A DNA stretch of 64,000 bases. It comes from Bacteroidota bacterium. GTDB lineage: Bacteria > Bacteroidota > Bacteroidia > Chitinophagales > Chitinophagaceae. Both the position numbers and the translations under genes were made by a program. The notes under the pieces were generated by a model. That model searched no databases. It saw only the letters and a program-made list of their open reading frames with translations, and was not told the origin of the DNA. The stretch lies in the NCBI GenBank assembly GCA_947448725.1, contig CANFOM010000007.1, positions 1 through 64,000 of the forward strand. The letters are read 5' to 3'. Shown here piece after piece: positions 45,056-54,100 of the stretch (its first letter is position 1; each line of letters begins with the position of its first letter).

Positions 45056-45964
45056 ATGCCTATAAAAGTTATAAAAAAAGGATTAGCCGATAGCTTCCAA
45101 GACAATGGTCGTTATGGGTTTCAACATATTGGGATATGTACCAATGGGTTTATGGATTATTTATCTGCTCAACTAGGCAATGCGCTTGTAAATAATCCCA
45201 TTAATTACCCTATTGTTGAATTATGTTTTCCTGCCAGTAGTTTTAGTTTTACAAGCGATCATACCATTTGTATTACTGGCGCAAATTTTTCTCCAGTCAT
45301 CAATGAAAAAAGTATTGAGTTAAATAAACCCATTCAAGTATTTAAAAATGATGTGCTGCAATTTCTTAAACCCATCAAAGGTAGTTTTGCTTACCTAGCC
45401 ATTCAAGGAAAAATAAATGCCCCCAACTGGTTAGCTAGTCAAAGTTTTAATGCTACTACCCTTCAAAAAGACAATGTCTTTGAAGTTTTGCCTATCAATG
45501 CGTCTGAAATATATACGCATAAAATTTCACCTAATTTTATGACTACAATTCATTCGACAATTTTTACCCCTGCGCCTATTCGCTTTATCCCAGGGCCTGC
45601 TTGGAATGATTTAACAGAGCAAAGCTTGAGTCAATTATTAACGCAACCTTTCCACACAACATTGCAAACCAATAGAATGGGTTATTTATTAAATGGCCCA
45701 TTACTCGATTTAACCAAGCCCAATCAATACTTATCTTCGGCGGTCACCAGAGGTACTTTACAACTACTACCCAATGGCTCGATCATGGTTTTAATGGCCG
45801 ATCACCAAACCATTGGAGGTTATGCGAATTTGGGTCAAATTATTTTGGTAGATTTACCTAGGATTGCTCAATTAAAAAATGGCTCATCCCTACATTTTAG
45901 TTTAACCAATGTCAACACCGCCCACCAATTATACCAGCAAATTCAAAAAGGGTTTATCCATTGA
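45056..45964 (+). CDS. pxpC: 5-oxoprolinase subunit PxpC
   Basis: The 302-residue protein matches the KipA/PxpC (biotin-dependent carboxylase-like) family: LADSFQDNGRYGFQHIGICTNGFMDY at the start, then RFIPGPAW and MVLMADHQTIGGYANLGQI near the C terminus. It pairs with PxpB in the ATP-dependent activation of 5-oxoproline. Length is close to the E. coli protein. Its end overlaps the start of pxpA by 56 bases in another frame. Confidence 0.9.
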   Translation: MPIKVIKKGLADSFQDNGRYGFQHIGICTNGFMDYLSAQLGNALVNNPINYPIVELCFPASSFSFTSDHTICITGANFSPVINEKSIELNKPIQVFKNDVLQFLKPIKGSFAYLAIQGKINAPNWLASQSFNATTLQKDNVFEVLPINASEIYTHKISPNFMTTIHSTIFTPAPIRFIPGPAWNDLTEQSLSQLLTQPFHTTLQTNRMGYLLNGPLLDLTKPNQYLSSAVTRGTLQLLPNGSIMVLMADHQTIGGYANLGQIILVDLPRIAQLKNGSSLHFSLTNVNTAHQLYQQIQKGFIH

Positions 45965-46691
45965 CCTGAATTGTGATATGGGGGAAGGTATGGGCAACGA
46001 AGAAGCACTCATGCCTTTTATTAGTAGTGCAAATATTTCCTGTGGTTTTCATGCAGGCAGTACCGATTCTATCAAAAAAACAATTGAGCTAGCTTTACAA
46101 CACAATGTAGCTATTGGTGCTCATCCTGGCTATGCCGACAAAATTAATTTTGGCAGAATATCACAAATGGTTTCCTTATTAGAATTGGCCGAACTCATTG
46201 CCGAGCAAATGTTTGTGTTTGAAAGAATTGCATTGCCCTTAGGAGCCAGCTTACATCATGTTAAATTACATGGCGCATTATACAATGATTGTGCAAAAGA
46301 TGCTTCCCTAAGTAAAATATTTATTCAAACCATACAAGCTATTGATCCAGATTTAATAATTTATGGTTTAAGTGGAAGCCAAACCATTACGCAAGCAAAA
46401 ATAATGGGACAACCTTTTGCCAATGAAGTTTTTGCAGACAGAACCTATCAGCAGGATGGTCATTTAACCCCTAGGTATTTAGACCATGCCATGATTGATA
46501 ATGCAGAGGAAGCTTGCGAACAAGTACTCAAAATTATTTTTGATAAAAAAGTAAATACCGCACATGGTACGCCTATTTCTCTTGATGCCAATACCGTTTG
46601 TATCCATGGAGATGGCCCCAATGCCATAGAAATTACAAAAGCTTTACATGAATGTTTGAAAAAAAATGACATTGAAATTAAACATGTCTAA
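45909..46691 (+). CDS. pxpA: 5-oxoprolinase subunit PxpA
   Basis: The 260-residue LamB/YcsF-family hydrolase opens with SIDLNCDMGEGMGNE and SANISCGFHAGS, then HPGYADKINFGR; these carry the acidic and histidine residues of the active site. The core equals the 244-residue E. coli protein. The extra 14 residues at the N terminus come from the only ATG (45909), which overlaps pxpC by 56 bases; a non-ATG start nearer 45950 is possible. Hydrolyses activated 5-oxoproline to glutamate with PxpB/PxpC. Confidence 0.9.
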   Translation: MSTPPTNYTSKFKKGLSIDLNCDMGEGMGNEEALMPFISSANISCGFHAGSTDSIKKTIELALQHNVAIGAHPGYADKINFGRISQMVSLLELAELIAEQMFVFERIALPLGASLHHVKLHGALYNDCAKDASLSKIFIQTIQAIDPDLIIYGLSGSQTITQAKIMGQPFANEVFADRTYQQDGHLTPRYLDHAMIDNAEEACEQVLKIIFDKKVNTAHGTPISLDANTVCIHGDGPNAIEITKALHECLKKNDIEIKHV

Positions 46692-47877
46692 AACTAACAG
46701 CCCTTTAAAATCCATGACTGGCCTTAGTTTAGGGGCTGCATTTTTAATGGCCAATTCTTCCATTGGCCCAGGCTTTTTAACACAAACCTCTTTTTATACC
46801 GAACAGCTTATAACTAGTTTTGGATTTGTAATATTTCTTTCCATTATTTTAGATTTTGGCGCACAAATAAATATTTGGCGTGCCATTACTTTAAGTGGTA
46901 TGCGGGCACAAGAAATTGCCAATGAAATATTTCCCGGACTGGGTCATTTGCTTTCTTTATTGGTAGTGCTAGGTGGTTTTGCTTTTAATATTGGCAATAT
47001 AGCAGGTTGCGGATTGGCCTTAAATATTTTAACTGGTATTTCTTTTGCCAAAGGCGCTTTATTAAGTGGCATAGTTGCGATTGTTATTTTTTGGGTAGAT
47101 GAAATAGGAAAAGTGCTGGATCAACTCACAAAAATATTAGGTATCCTAAAAATTAGTTTAACCTTACTTATTGTATATGCAGCGCATCCCCCCATTTTAG
47201 AAGCTGTGCACCATACTTTTATTCCAGAAAAAATTTCTTTACTAGCTATTGTTACCATTGTAGGCGGAACAGTGGGCGGCTATATTACTTTTTCTGGAGC
47301 TCACCGTTTAATTGACGCAGGCATTTCAGGAACCGAACACATCAAATTCGTTACCAAAAGTGCAAGCAGAGGCATTTTGATTTCTTCTTTGATGCGCTTT
47401 ATTTTATTTTTGGCGGCTGTGGGGGTTGTAAGCAAAGGGATTCATTTGGATAAGAACAATCCAGCAGCCACTGTTTTTGAATCGGCTGGGGGAAGATGGG
47501 GTTTGTTTATTTTTGGCATTGTTTTATGGAGTGCAGCTATTTCATCCGTAATAGGTGCTTCTTATACTTCTTATAGTTTTATTAAAAATTTAAAAATTAA
47601 ACTATTACAAAACGAACGCAAGTCGATAACTGCTTTCATTGTTATCTCTACGACTATATTTATTTTCTTGGGCAAGCCTAAAGAATTGTTATTAATGGCA
47701 GGACTAGTAAATGGATTTATTTTACCCTTTGCCCTTTCCATTATGCTTATTGCAGGAAGGAAGTTGCCGATATTAAAACAATACAAATATCCAATTTGGA
47801 TCGAAGCTATGGGCTGGATGGTCGTAGCCATGATGGGCACTATGAGTGTGCTAGCATTAACCGAACAAATTAAGTAA
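46684..47877 (+). CDS. NRAMP-like membrane transporter of the pxp cluster
   Basis: The 397-residue protein has about eleven hydrophobic helices and an NRAMP/APC-type fold. The first helix has SSIGPGFLTQTS where metal-transporting NRAMP proteins have DPGN. The helix six region reads VGGTVGGYITFSGAHRL without the usual MPH. Metal transport is thus unlikely; a similar gene (ycsG) lies in the Bacillus ycsF-kip cluster. 5-oxoproline or a related amino acid is the likely cargo (inference). ATG 46684 overlaps the pxpA stop by eight bases; ATG 46666 is an alternative. Confidence 0.8.
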   Translation: MSKTNSPLKSMTGLSLGAAFLMANSSIGPGFLTQTSFYTEQLITSFGFVIFLSIILDFGAQINIWRAITLSGMRAQEIANEIFPGLGHLLSLLVVLGGFAFNIGNIAGCGLALNILTGISFAKGALLSGIVAIVIFWVDEIGKVLDQLTKILGILKISLTLLIVYAAHPPILEAVHHTFIPEKISLLAIVTIVGGTVGGYITFSGAHRLIDAGISGTEHIKFVTKSASRGILISSLMRFILFLAAVGVVSKGIHLDKNNPAATVFESAGGRWGLFIFGIVLWSAAISSVIGASYTSYSFIKNLKIKLLQNERKSITAFIVISTTIFIFLGKPKELLLMAGLVNGFILPFALSIMLIAGRKLPILKQYKYPIWIEAMGWMVVAMMGTMSVLALTEQIK

Positions 47878-47887
47878 TTGATTTTTA

Positions 47888-50281
47888 CTAATTCCTTTCT
47901 GGTGCGCCTTGTTCCAACATCTCCAATTTATTTTCCTTGGGCTTAAAACCAAAATTATACCGCAAGGAAATTCCTACTCTTCTGGTATCGCTTTCTCTAT
48001 ACCCAATTGCATTTTGCGTTCCTTGGTGTAATTCAAAATGATTTTTATTAGTAAACAAAAAATCATTGTAACTAGCCGTAATAATTAATTTCTTCTTTAA
48101 AAATTGCCTATTGATAGAAGTATTGAGTGTCCCAAAATTAGATAGTTCATAAAATTGTTGTTGCCCATTGATTCTCCAAAAGCCATTTAACGTAATGGTA
48201 GACAAGCCATCTATTTTAAAAGATTGGAAAGTGAAAATAGCCCAGGTACCTCTGTTAAAAACAATAGGTTTGCCTTCGTAAAATCCAGTATAATTGTTAC
48301 GATTGTATTGAGTACCTAATACAGCAAAATATTTTTTTCCTGGAGGTATTACCCCAATGATTCTAAAATAAGTTTCTTTACTCTTGCCTAAATTATCATA
48401 AGTGCGGTAACTCACTTGCTTATTGGTGGGCGATTGATACACCACATTGGTAAAGATGTCTGTGGTTTCATTCACTCCATAAGCAAATAAGGGTTTGTCA
48501 TCTACACTAATATTGGCTTCGTAATTGCTAGTGAATTGTGGCTTCAAATTAGGATTTCCTATTTCATATAAAAAAGGATCAATGTATTTTGCAAAAGGAT
48601 TTAGATAATCGTAAGAGGGCCTGCTAATTGTTTTTCGGTATACCAAAAAACCGCGTAGTTCGTAATTCATGATCATTAAGATTTTTCTACTTAAATACAC
48701 ATAAGGAAAAGCATCTGTACGGTTTAATGAAAAAGTAGTATCCTTGGGCACCAATTGATAGCCTTGCATAATGGTTTGCTCTACCCTTGTACCCACTTTT
48801 AAAACAATTGGGCCCCAAGTTTTTGAAGCTTGTACATACCCTGCATTAATTTGTTCGGTATAGTTAAATTGACTAGTTCTAAATGGATCTGGAGCCGATA
48901 GCCCTAAAACGGTTTTAGTATAATTGGAGTGATTGTCAAAATATAAGATAGAAGTTTTGATGCCCGACTCTAAGCTTAATCCAAAACCTTTTTTCTTAAT
49001 GTCGGACTGGAAAGTGTAATAATTTCTATCATTTCCGTAGTTGCCATTGCCTCCAGTACTTGTATTTTTGCTTACCAATACATTGGAATAATTTTGATCG
49101 GCATTGCTATTTGAAAAATTATAAGAAAAATCATTCACCCACTCACCCCCCACCGTATCTAATTTTAACTTTACTCTTAAAGATTGATTGATAAAATTAT
49201 TAGTACCCTTATTGTCTACATAGGATTTTAGATTGCCGCTATTTTGATTCAAAGAAATTTGATGTAAAAAAGATTCACTATTGGTGGTATTGTCAAACTT
49301 ATTTTGACTCATTCTTCCATCATAATTTAATTCCCATTTTTCTTTTATTGTTTTTCCAAAGCCATACCCCACACTGATAGAAGCATTGGGCGATAAAGCC
49401 CTAGCTTGCTGTTTTAACACAGAATCTAGGGTGATGGTTCTATCTGTATTAGTGATGGAATAATTATCGTTATTACTATATTGAGCATTCACATAGGAAT
49501 TTAACTTGTCATTATTGTTGTTCAAATTAAAACCTATAAACTGATTCCCATATACACCTTGTGCAAAGCCAGTATTTAAAGAACCATTTACGCCTAATTT
49601 CACTCCTTTCATTAAAACTATATTTACAAGTCCCCCACCACCTGATGCATCGTATTTTGCAGAAGGAGTTCTTATTAGTTCTATTTTTTGAATGGAATTA
49701 GGAGGTAAACTTTTTAATAAAATAGCAATGTCCGAGGCACTCATTTTTAAATCGCGTCCATTGATTTGTACACCCGCAGGTGTCAATCCATTTAAATAAA
49801 TATTTCCATCCTGGTCAATAAAAATGCCGGGTACTTTTTCCACTGTTTCATAAGCATTGGTAGAACTTGCTGCCAAAGGTTCTGGATCCACCACCGACTT
49901 GTCATCTTCTTGACGAATCAATGGTTTGGAAGATTTTACCACCACTTCTTTTAACTGATTAGGATCTTCGACGAGTTTTATAGCAATGATAGATTGTTCA
50001 TTTATTAGATATTCTTTGCTAAATTTTTTATACCCTATTGCCGATACTTTAATTATATAGGTATTTTTTGCAGCTACATTAATCTTAGCAAGTCCAATGC
50101 TATCAGAGATACCATTGATTAATTTACTGGAATCGGCTTTATTGGAGACCACAATATTTGCGAAACCCACTGGATTATTTTTCGCATCCAATACTTTAAT
50201 TAAAATAGGACGTTGTTGTGCTAGGGTACTAAATGCAATAAGAATTGAAAAAGCAAATAGTATATAAACTTTATAAGACAT
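47888..50281 (-). CDS. Outer-membrane beta-barrel family protein (TonB-receptor-like)
   Basis: The 797-residue protein has a signal peptide (about 1-21, ending TLAQQ). A carboxypeptidase-regulatory-like domain follows (about 24-105), then a plug with YETVEKVPGIFIDQDGNIYLNG and VQINGRDLKM, and an OMP_b-brl_3-type barrel. Unlike SusC it has no SusD partner, so it belongs to the stand-alone receptor group, often for siderophores, peptides or unknown ligands. The ATG lies only five bases beyond the tRNA-Ala 3' end. Converges with the NRAMP-like gene. Confidence 0.88.
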   Translation of the reverse strand: MSYKVYILFAFSILIAFSTLAQQRPILIKVLDAKNNPVGFANIVVSNKADSSKLINGISDSIGLAKINVAAKNTYIIKVSAIGYKKFSKEYLINEQSIIAIKLVEDPNQLKEVVVKSSKPLIRQEDDKSVVDPEPLAASSTNAYETVEKVPGIFIDQDGNIYLNGLTPAGVQINGRDLKMSASDIAILLKSLPPNSIQKIELIRTPSAKYDASGGGGLVNIVLMKGVKLGVNGSLNTGFAQGVYGNQFIGFNLNNNNDKLNSYVNAQYSNNDNYSITNTDRTITLDSVLKQQARALSPNASISVGYGFGKTIKEKWELNYDGRMSQNKFDNTTNSESFLHQISLNQNSGNLKSYVDNKGTNNFINQSLRVKLKLDTVGGEWVNDFSYNFSNSNADQNYSNVLVSKNTSTGGNGNYGNDRNYYTFQSDIKKKGFGLSLESGIKTSILYFDNHSNYTKTVLGLSAPDPFRTSQFNYTEQINAGYVQASKTWGPIVLKVGTRVEQTIMQGYQLVPKDTTFSLNRTDAFPYVYLSRKILMIMNYELRGFLVYRKTISRPSYDYLNPFAKYIDPFLYEIGNPNLKPQFTSNYEANISVDDKPLFAYGVNETTDIFTNVVYQSPTNKQVSYRTYDNLGKSKETYFRIIGVIPPGKKYFAVLGTQYNRNNYTGFYEGKPIVFNRGTWAIFTFQSFKIDGLSTITLNGFWRINGQQQFYELSNFGTLNTSINRQFLKKKLIITASYNDFLFTNKNHFELHQGTQNAIGYRESDTRRVGISLRYNFGFKPKENKLEMLEQGAPERN

Positions 50282-50286
50282 CTATG

Positions 50287-50359
<73 letters not shown>

Positions 50360-50379
50360 TTATTTCAAATTTCTTGAAA

Positions 50380-51696
50380 TTAAATTTCTCCCTTGCCATC
50401 CAACCAAAGTTTTACCGCTTCGGTAGTAACTGACTTTGGTCTTTCTAATGGGAAACCTAAGGCTCTGTCCCAAGTTAAACTTGCTAGTACCCCTAAGGCT
50501 CTGCTTACTGCAAACAAAACAGTGTAAAATTCATATTCTACAATACCATAATGCACTAATAAAGCACCACTATGTGCATCTACATTGGGCCAAGGATTTT
50601 TTACCTTACCAAGTGACTCTAATATAGGAGGCACGGTTTCATAAATTTTCCAAACAGTATTCACCAACTTATCATCGGCTAAATGTTTTTTACCAAAAGC
50701 CATTTGTGCAGTGAAACGTGGATCAGTTTTTCTTAACACCGCATGTCCATAACCAGGTACTACTTTTCCTGCTGCTAAAGTTTTTTGAACGTATTCGGCA
50801 ATTTGAGTAGCAGTAGGTTCGTCTGTTCCAATAGCTTCTTGCATTTCAAAAATCCATTTGATTACTTCCTGATTAGCCAACCCATGCAAAGGACCTGCTA
50901 ATCCATTCATACCCGCTGCATAACTTAAATAAGGATCACTTAATGCAGAACCTACTAAGTGAGTTGTATGCGCAGATACGTTTCCGCCTTCATGATCGGC
51001 GTGGATGGTCATATACAATCTCATTAATTCTTTGGTGCTTTCATCTTCAAAGCCCATCATATAAGCAAGATTGCCTGCCCAATCCAACAAACCATTCGGA
51101 TGTATGTGTTCGCTATTTTTATATTTTCTTCTGTAGATATAAGCGGCTATTCTTGGTAAACGTGCAATCAAATCCATGGAATCATCGTAAGTATATTGCC
51201 AGTAATCTTTTTTATTCATGCCCTTTGCATACTCTTGTGCAAATTTACTTTCTGTTTGAAGCGCCATTACAGCAGCAACAAACATGGTCATAGGATGACT
51301 GTTTAATGGGAACGCATCTATTACATCAAATACATGTGAAGGCACATGACTTCTTCTTTGCCAGTTATTAGTAATAGCATGTACATCAGTATCAGTGGGT
51401 ATTTCACCAATCATCATCAAATAAAATAATCCTTCTGGTAATGGCTCGTCGCCTTTAGGCGCTTTAGTTAATTTTGCTTGTAATTCGGGAATGGTAAAGC
51501 CTCTAAAACGAATACCTTCTTGCGCATCTAATAAACTTGTCTCTGTTACTAAGCCAGTAATACCGCGCATCCCTTGATAAGCTTGTGCTAAAGTTACTTC
51601 TCCAATTTTTTTATCGCCGTGCGTTTTAATTAATTCCTTAATTTCTAAATTAGCTGCAATAGCCTTTGCATTGAACCTATCTTTAATTTCTTCCAT
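50380..51696 (-). CDS. gltA: Citrate synthase
   Basis: The 438-residue enzyme condenses acetyl-CoA and oxaloacetate at the entry of the TCA cycle. HADHEGGNVSAHTTH and GLAGPLHGLANQEV carry the two catalytic histidines. VPGYGHAVLRKTDPRF and the C-terminal aspartate in PWPNVDAHSGALL complete the site. The resemblance is to the eukaryote-like type found in many Bacteroidota. Followed at once by tRNA-Ala; a weak stem-loop overlaps the stop. Confidence 0.95.
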   Translation of the reverse strand: MEEIKDRFNAKAIAANLEIKELIKTHGDKKIGEVTLAQAYQGMRGITGLVTETSLLDAQEGIRFRGFTIPELQAKLTKAPKGDEPLPEGLFYLMMIGEIPTDTDVHAITNNWQRRSHVPSHVFDVIDAFPLNSHPMTMFVAAVMALQTESKFAQEYAKGMNKKDYWQYTYDDSMDLIARLPRIAAYIYRRKYKNSEHIHPNGLLDWAGNLAYMMGFEDESTKELMRLYMTIHADHEGGNVSAHTTHLVGSALSDPYLSYAAGMNGLAGPLHGLANQEVIKWIFEMQEAIGTDEPTATQIAEYVQKTLAAGKVVPGYGHAVLRKTDPRFTAQMAFGKKHLADDKLVNTVWKIYETVPPILESLGKVKNPWPNVDAHSGALLVHYGIVEYEFYTVLFAVSRALGVLASLTWDRALGFPLERPKSVTTEAVKLWLDGKGEI

Positions 51697-51758
51697 ATAC
51701 CAAATGTTATATATTAAAACCGTTTAAATTTGGCCTCGAAGTTAACTCAAAAAAAGGT

Positions 51759-52850
51759 TTATTTGGCTGCTTTTTTGTACAAATAATATACCACCCATAT
51801 AAAAATCAAATTAGGGATCCAAGCAGCTATTAATGGAGGTAAATTACCCTTAGTGGAGAAGATGGTGGAGAATCGATCTGTGATGATAAATAGTGCTGCT
51901 ATCATAAAGCCCAAGGCCAAGTGGGATCCACTGCCTCCTCTTACTTTCCGACCTGCAATGATACCTCCAATTAAGGTCAACAAAAGCACGGTTAAAGGGG
52001 TGGCATCTCGGCGATACCGTTCAATTTTAAGCTCATTCAATCCTTCAGAACCTCTCAAAGCCTCTAAGTTTATTTGTTTTATTAGCTCAGGGGTGGTTAA
52101 TTTATCCTTGGTGTATTTGTCTTTTTCTAGATCACCGGGTTTAAACGCAAATTTCTTACGTAAGCTAGGACTATAAGTAACCACTTCCCTATTGTCGTAA
52201 ACATGTCTTTCCAGCACATCATTCATAGCCCAACTTTTGCTAGCCGTATCCCATATAATTTCATTAGATCTGATATTGTAAATAATCTTGTCTTTTTCCA
52301 TTTGATAAGCAAAAAAACTATTTCCTCTCTTAGCGGAAGTATCATAAGAATATATTCCAGCATAAGTAAAGGAATCAATCCTAAAATAAATATCACTTGA
52401 CCCACGAACTAGTGCATTGTAACTTGAATGGGAATCTACATAAGCTGCCTCAAAACTTCCTCTTATAGTATTGGCTTTGGGTATGAACCAAAAATTGGAG
52501 ACCCATAACAATACGCCTAATAAAGCACCCCCCAACCAATAGGGCCTTAGCCATCTGTCATAGGTAATACCACTTGCAAGAATGGCAATAATTTCTGTTT
52601 GTCCTGCCATTTTAGAAGTAAAGAAAATAACTGCAATGAAAACAAATAATGGAAATAGCAAGGCAATAATGTGTGGAATGAATCCAATATAATAATGGGT
52701 AAAAATTTCGCCCGCCGAAAAACCAGACTTTACAAAGTCGTCTGTTTTTTCACTCACATCAATTACTACTGCAATTACAGCAAATAAAAAGATGGAGAAA
52801 AAAAATACAGCCAAAAACTTTTTTAATATGTACCAATCTAATTTTTTCAA
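51759..52850 (-). CDS. lptG: LPS export permease LptG (LptF/LptG family)
   Basis: A 363-residue inner-membrane permease with three N-terminal and three C-terminal helices around a large periplasmic beta-jellyroll. The start (LDWYILKKFLAVFFFSIFLF) and the C-terminal LAPL-like segment RRDATPLTVLLLTLIGGIIAGRKVRGG are typical. With LptF and the LptB ATPase it extracts LPS for transport outward. No ATG is available before residue 80; TTG 52850, preceded by AAAGGA nine bases upstream, is the start. Between tgt and gltA on the same strand. Confidence 0.9.
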   Translation of the reverse strand: MKKLDWYILKKFLAVFFFSIFLFAVIAVVIDVSEKTDDFVKSGFSAGEIFTHYYIGFIPHIIALLFPLFVFIAVIFFTSKMAGQTEIIAILASGITYDRWLRPYWLGGALLGVLLWVSNFWFIPKANTIRGSFEAAYVDSHSSYNALVRGSSDIYFRIDSFTYAGIYSYDTSAKRGNSFFAYQMEKDKIIYNIRSNEIIWDTASKSWAMNDVLERHVYDNREVVTYSPSLRKKFAFKPGDLEKDKYTKDKLTTPELIKQINLEALRGSEGLNELKIERYRRDATPLTVLLLTLIGGIIAGRKVRGGSGSHLALGFMIAALFIITDRFSTIFSTKGNLPPLIAAWIPNLIFIWVVYYLYKKAAK

Positions 52851-52874
52851 ATTATTTATTTCCTTTAAGGTTCA

Positions 52875-54014
52875 TTATAAACGTTTGCTTATTTGTGCAA
52901 CCATTGTTTTTTTCCAACTAGTATAATCGCCTGCAATAATATGTTCTCTTGCTTGACCCACTAACCAAAGATAAAAAGATAGATTCTGAATACTCGCCAA
53001 TTGTAACCCTAATATTTCATCCGCTACAAATAAATGACGCATATAGGCTTTGGTATAGTACTGACTCATTTCATTGGGCAATCCTGGATCCAATGGTGTA
53101 AAATCACTGGCCCATTGTTTGTTCTTTATATTAATTACCCCTTGTGTGGTAAAAACCATGCCATTGCGGCCATTGCGCGTAGGCATTACACAATCAAACA
53201 TATCCACCCCTAAATCAATAGCTTCTAAAATATTCCATGGTGTCCCTACGCCCATTAAATATCTAGGTTTTTGCTTAGGTAAATTTTCACAACATAATTG
53301 TGTAAAATCATACAATTCTTGTTCCGATTCTCCTACACTTAATCCTCCAATGGCATTGCCCACTGCATTTTTTGAACTAATGTATTCGCAGGATGCTTTT
53401 CGTAAATCGGCATAGGTTCCGCCTTGCACAATGGGAAATAAATTTTGGGTATGCCCATATAAATCGGGGGTCTCCGCTAACCTATTGAAACACTTATCCA
53501 ACCATAAATGTGTTAAATCCATGCTCTTTTGCACATATTCATATTCACTTGGATAAGGAGGACATTCGTCAAAAGCCATGATAATATCTGCCCCAATACT
53601 TCTTTGAATATCCATTACTTTTTCGGGACTAAATAAATGTTTGCTACCATCTATATGCGATTGAAATAAAACGCCTTCTGGTTTTATTTTTCGGTTGGAT
53701 GCCAATGAAAAAACCTGGTACCCGCCGCTGTCTGTTAAAATGGGTCGATCCCAATGCATAAAACGATGTAACCCACCAGCAGCCTCCATTACTTCCGTGC
53801 CGGGCCTTAAATAAAGATGATAGGTATTACCCAAAATAATTTGCGCATGGATATCATTTTTTAGTTGCTGCTGTGTTACGGCTTTCACCGAACCAATGGT
53901 GCCTACAGGCATAAAAATGGGGGTCTGAATCACGCCATGATCGGTGGTGATGGTACCCGCCCTAGAAGCCCCCTGCTTGCTTTCAATTTCCAAGTTAAAT
54001 GCTAATGCTGCCAT
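52875..54014 (-). CDS. tgt: tRNA-guanine transglycosylase (Tgt)
   Basis: The 379-residue enzyme swaps G34 for a preQ-base in Asp, Asn, His and Tyr tRNAs. ILTDSGGYQVFSL, FDECPP and MPTRNGRNGMVFT are the active-site and binding segments, with the nucleophile Asp in DMFDCVMPTR. The zinc-site cysteines normally in DPECDCYTC are absent: the segment after DP (residues 311-317) reads GLPNEMS, although the following histidine (His327) remains. QueA, which acts later in the queuosine pathway, is at 13083-14132. Promoter four bases before the ATG. Confidence 0.92.
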   Translation of the reverse strand: MAALAFNLEIESKQGASRAGTITTDHGVIQTPIFMPVGTIGSVKAVTQQQLKNDIHAQIILGNTYHLYLRPGTEVMEAAGGLHRFMHWDRPILTDSGGYQVFSLASNRKIKPEGVLFQSHIDGSKHLFSPEKVMDIQRSIGADIIMAFDECPPYPSEYEYVQKSMDLTHLWLDKCFNRLAETPDLYGHTQNLFPIVQGGTYADLRKASCEYISSKNAVGNAIGGLSVGESEQELYDFTQLCCENLPKQKPRYLMGVGTPWNILEAIDLGVDMFDCVMPTRNGRNGMVFTTQGVINIKNKQWASDFTPLDPGLPNEMSQYYTKAYMRHLFVADEILGLQLASIQNLSFYLWLVGQAREHIIAGDYTSWKKTMVAQISKRL

Positions 54015-54018
54015 GGCG

Positions 54019-54026
54019 CAAAGGTA
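54019..54026 (-). promoter_or_regulatory. Minus-7 promoter element of tgt
   Basis: Minus-strand TACCTTTG ends four bases before the tgt ATG, which implies a leaderless transcript. Confidence 0.6.
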
Positions 54027-54088
54027 AGGTCAAATGGCCTATTTTTCCACATTCAATCTTCCCCTGCATTAGCTGAACTAGCATGCTT

Positions 54089-54096
54089 TACTTTTG
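54089..54096 (+). promoter_or_regulatory. Minus-7 promoter element of the GT2 gene
   Basis: TACTTTTG ends four bases before ATG 54101. The longer frame from ATG 54083 would include this element and is rejected. Confidence 0.6.
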
Positions 54097-54100
54097 TAAC

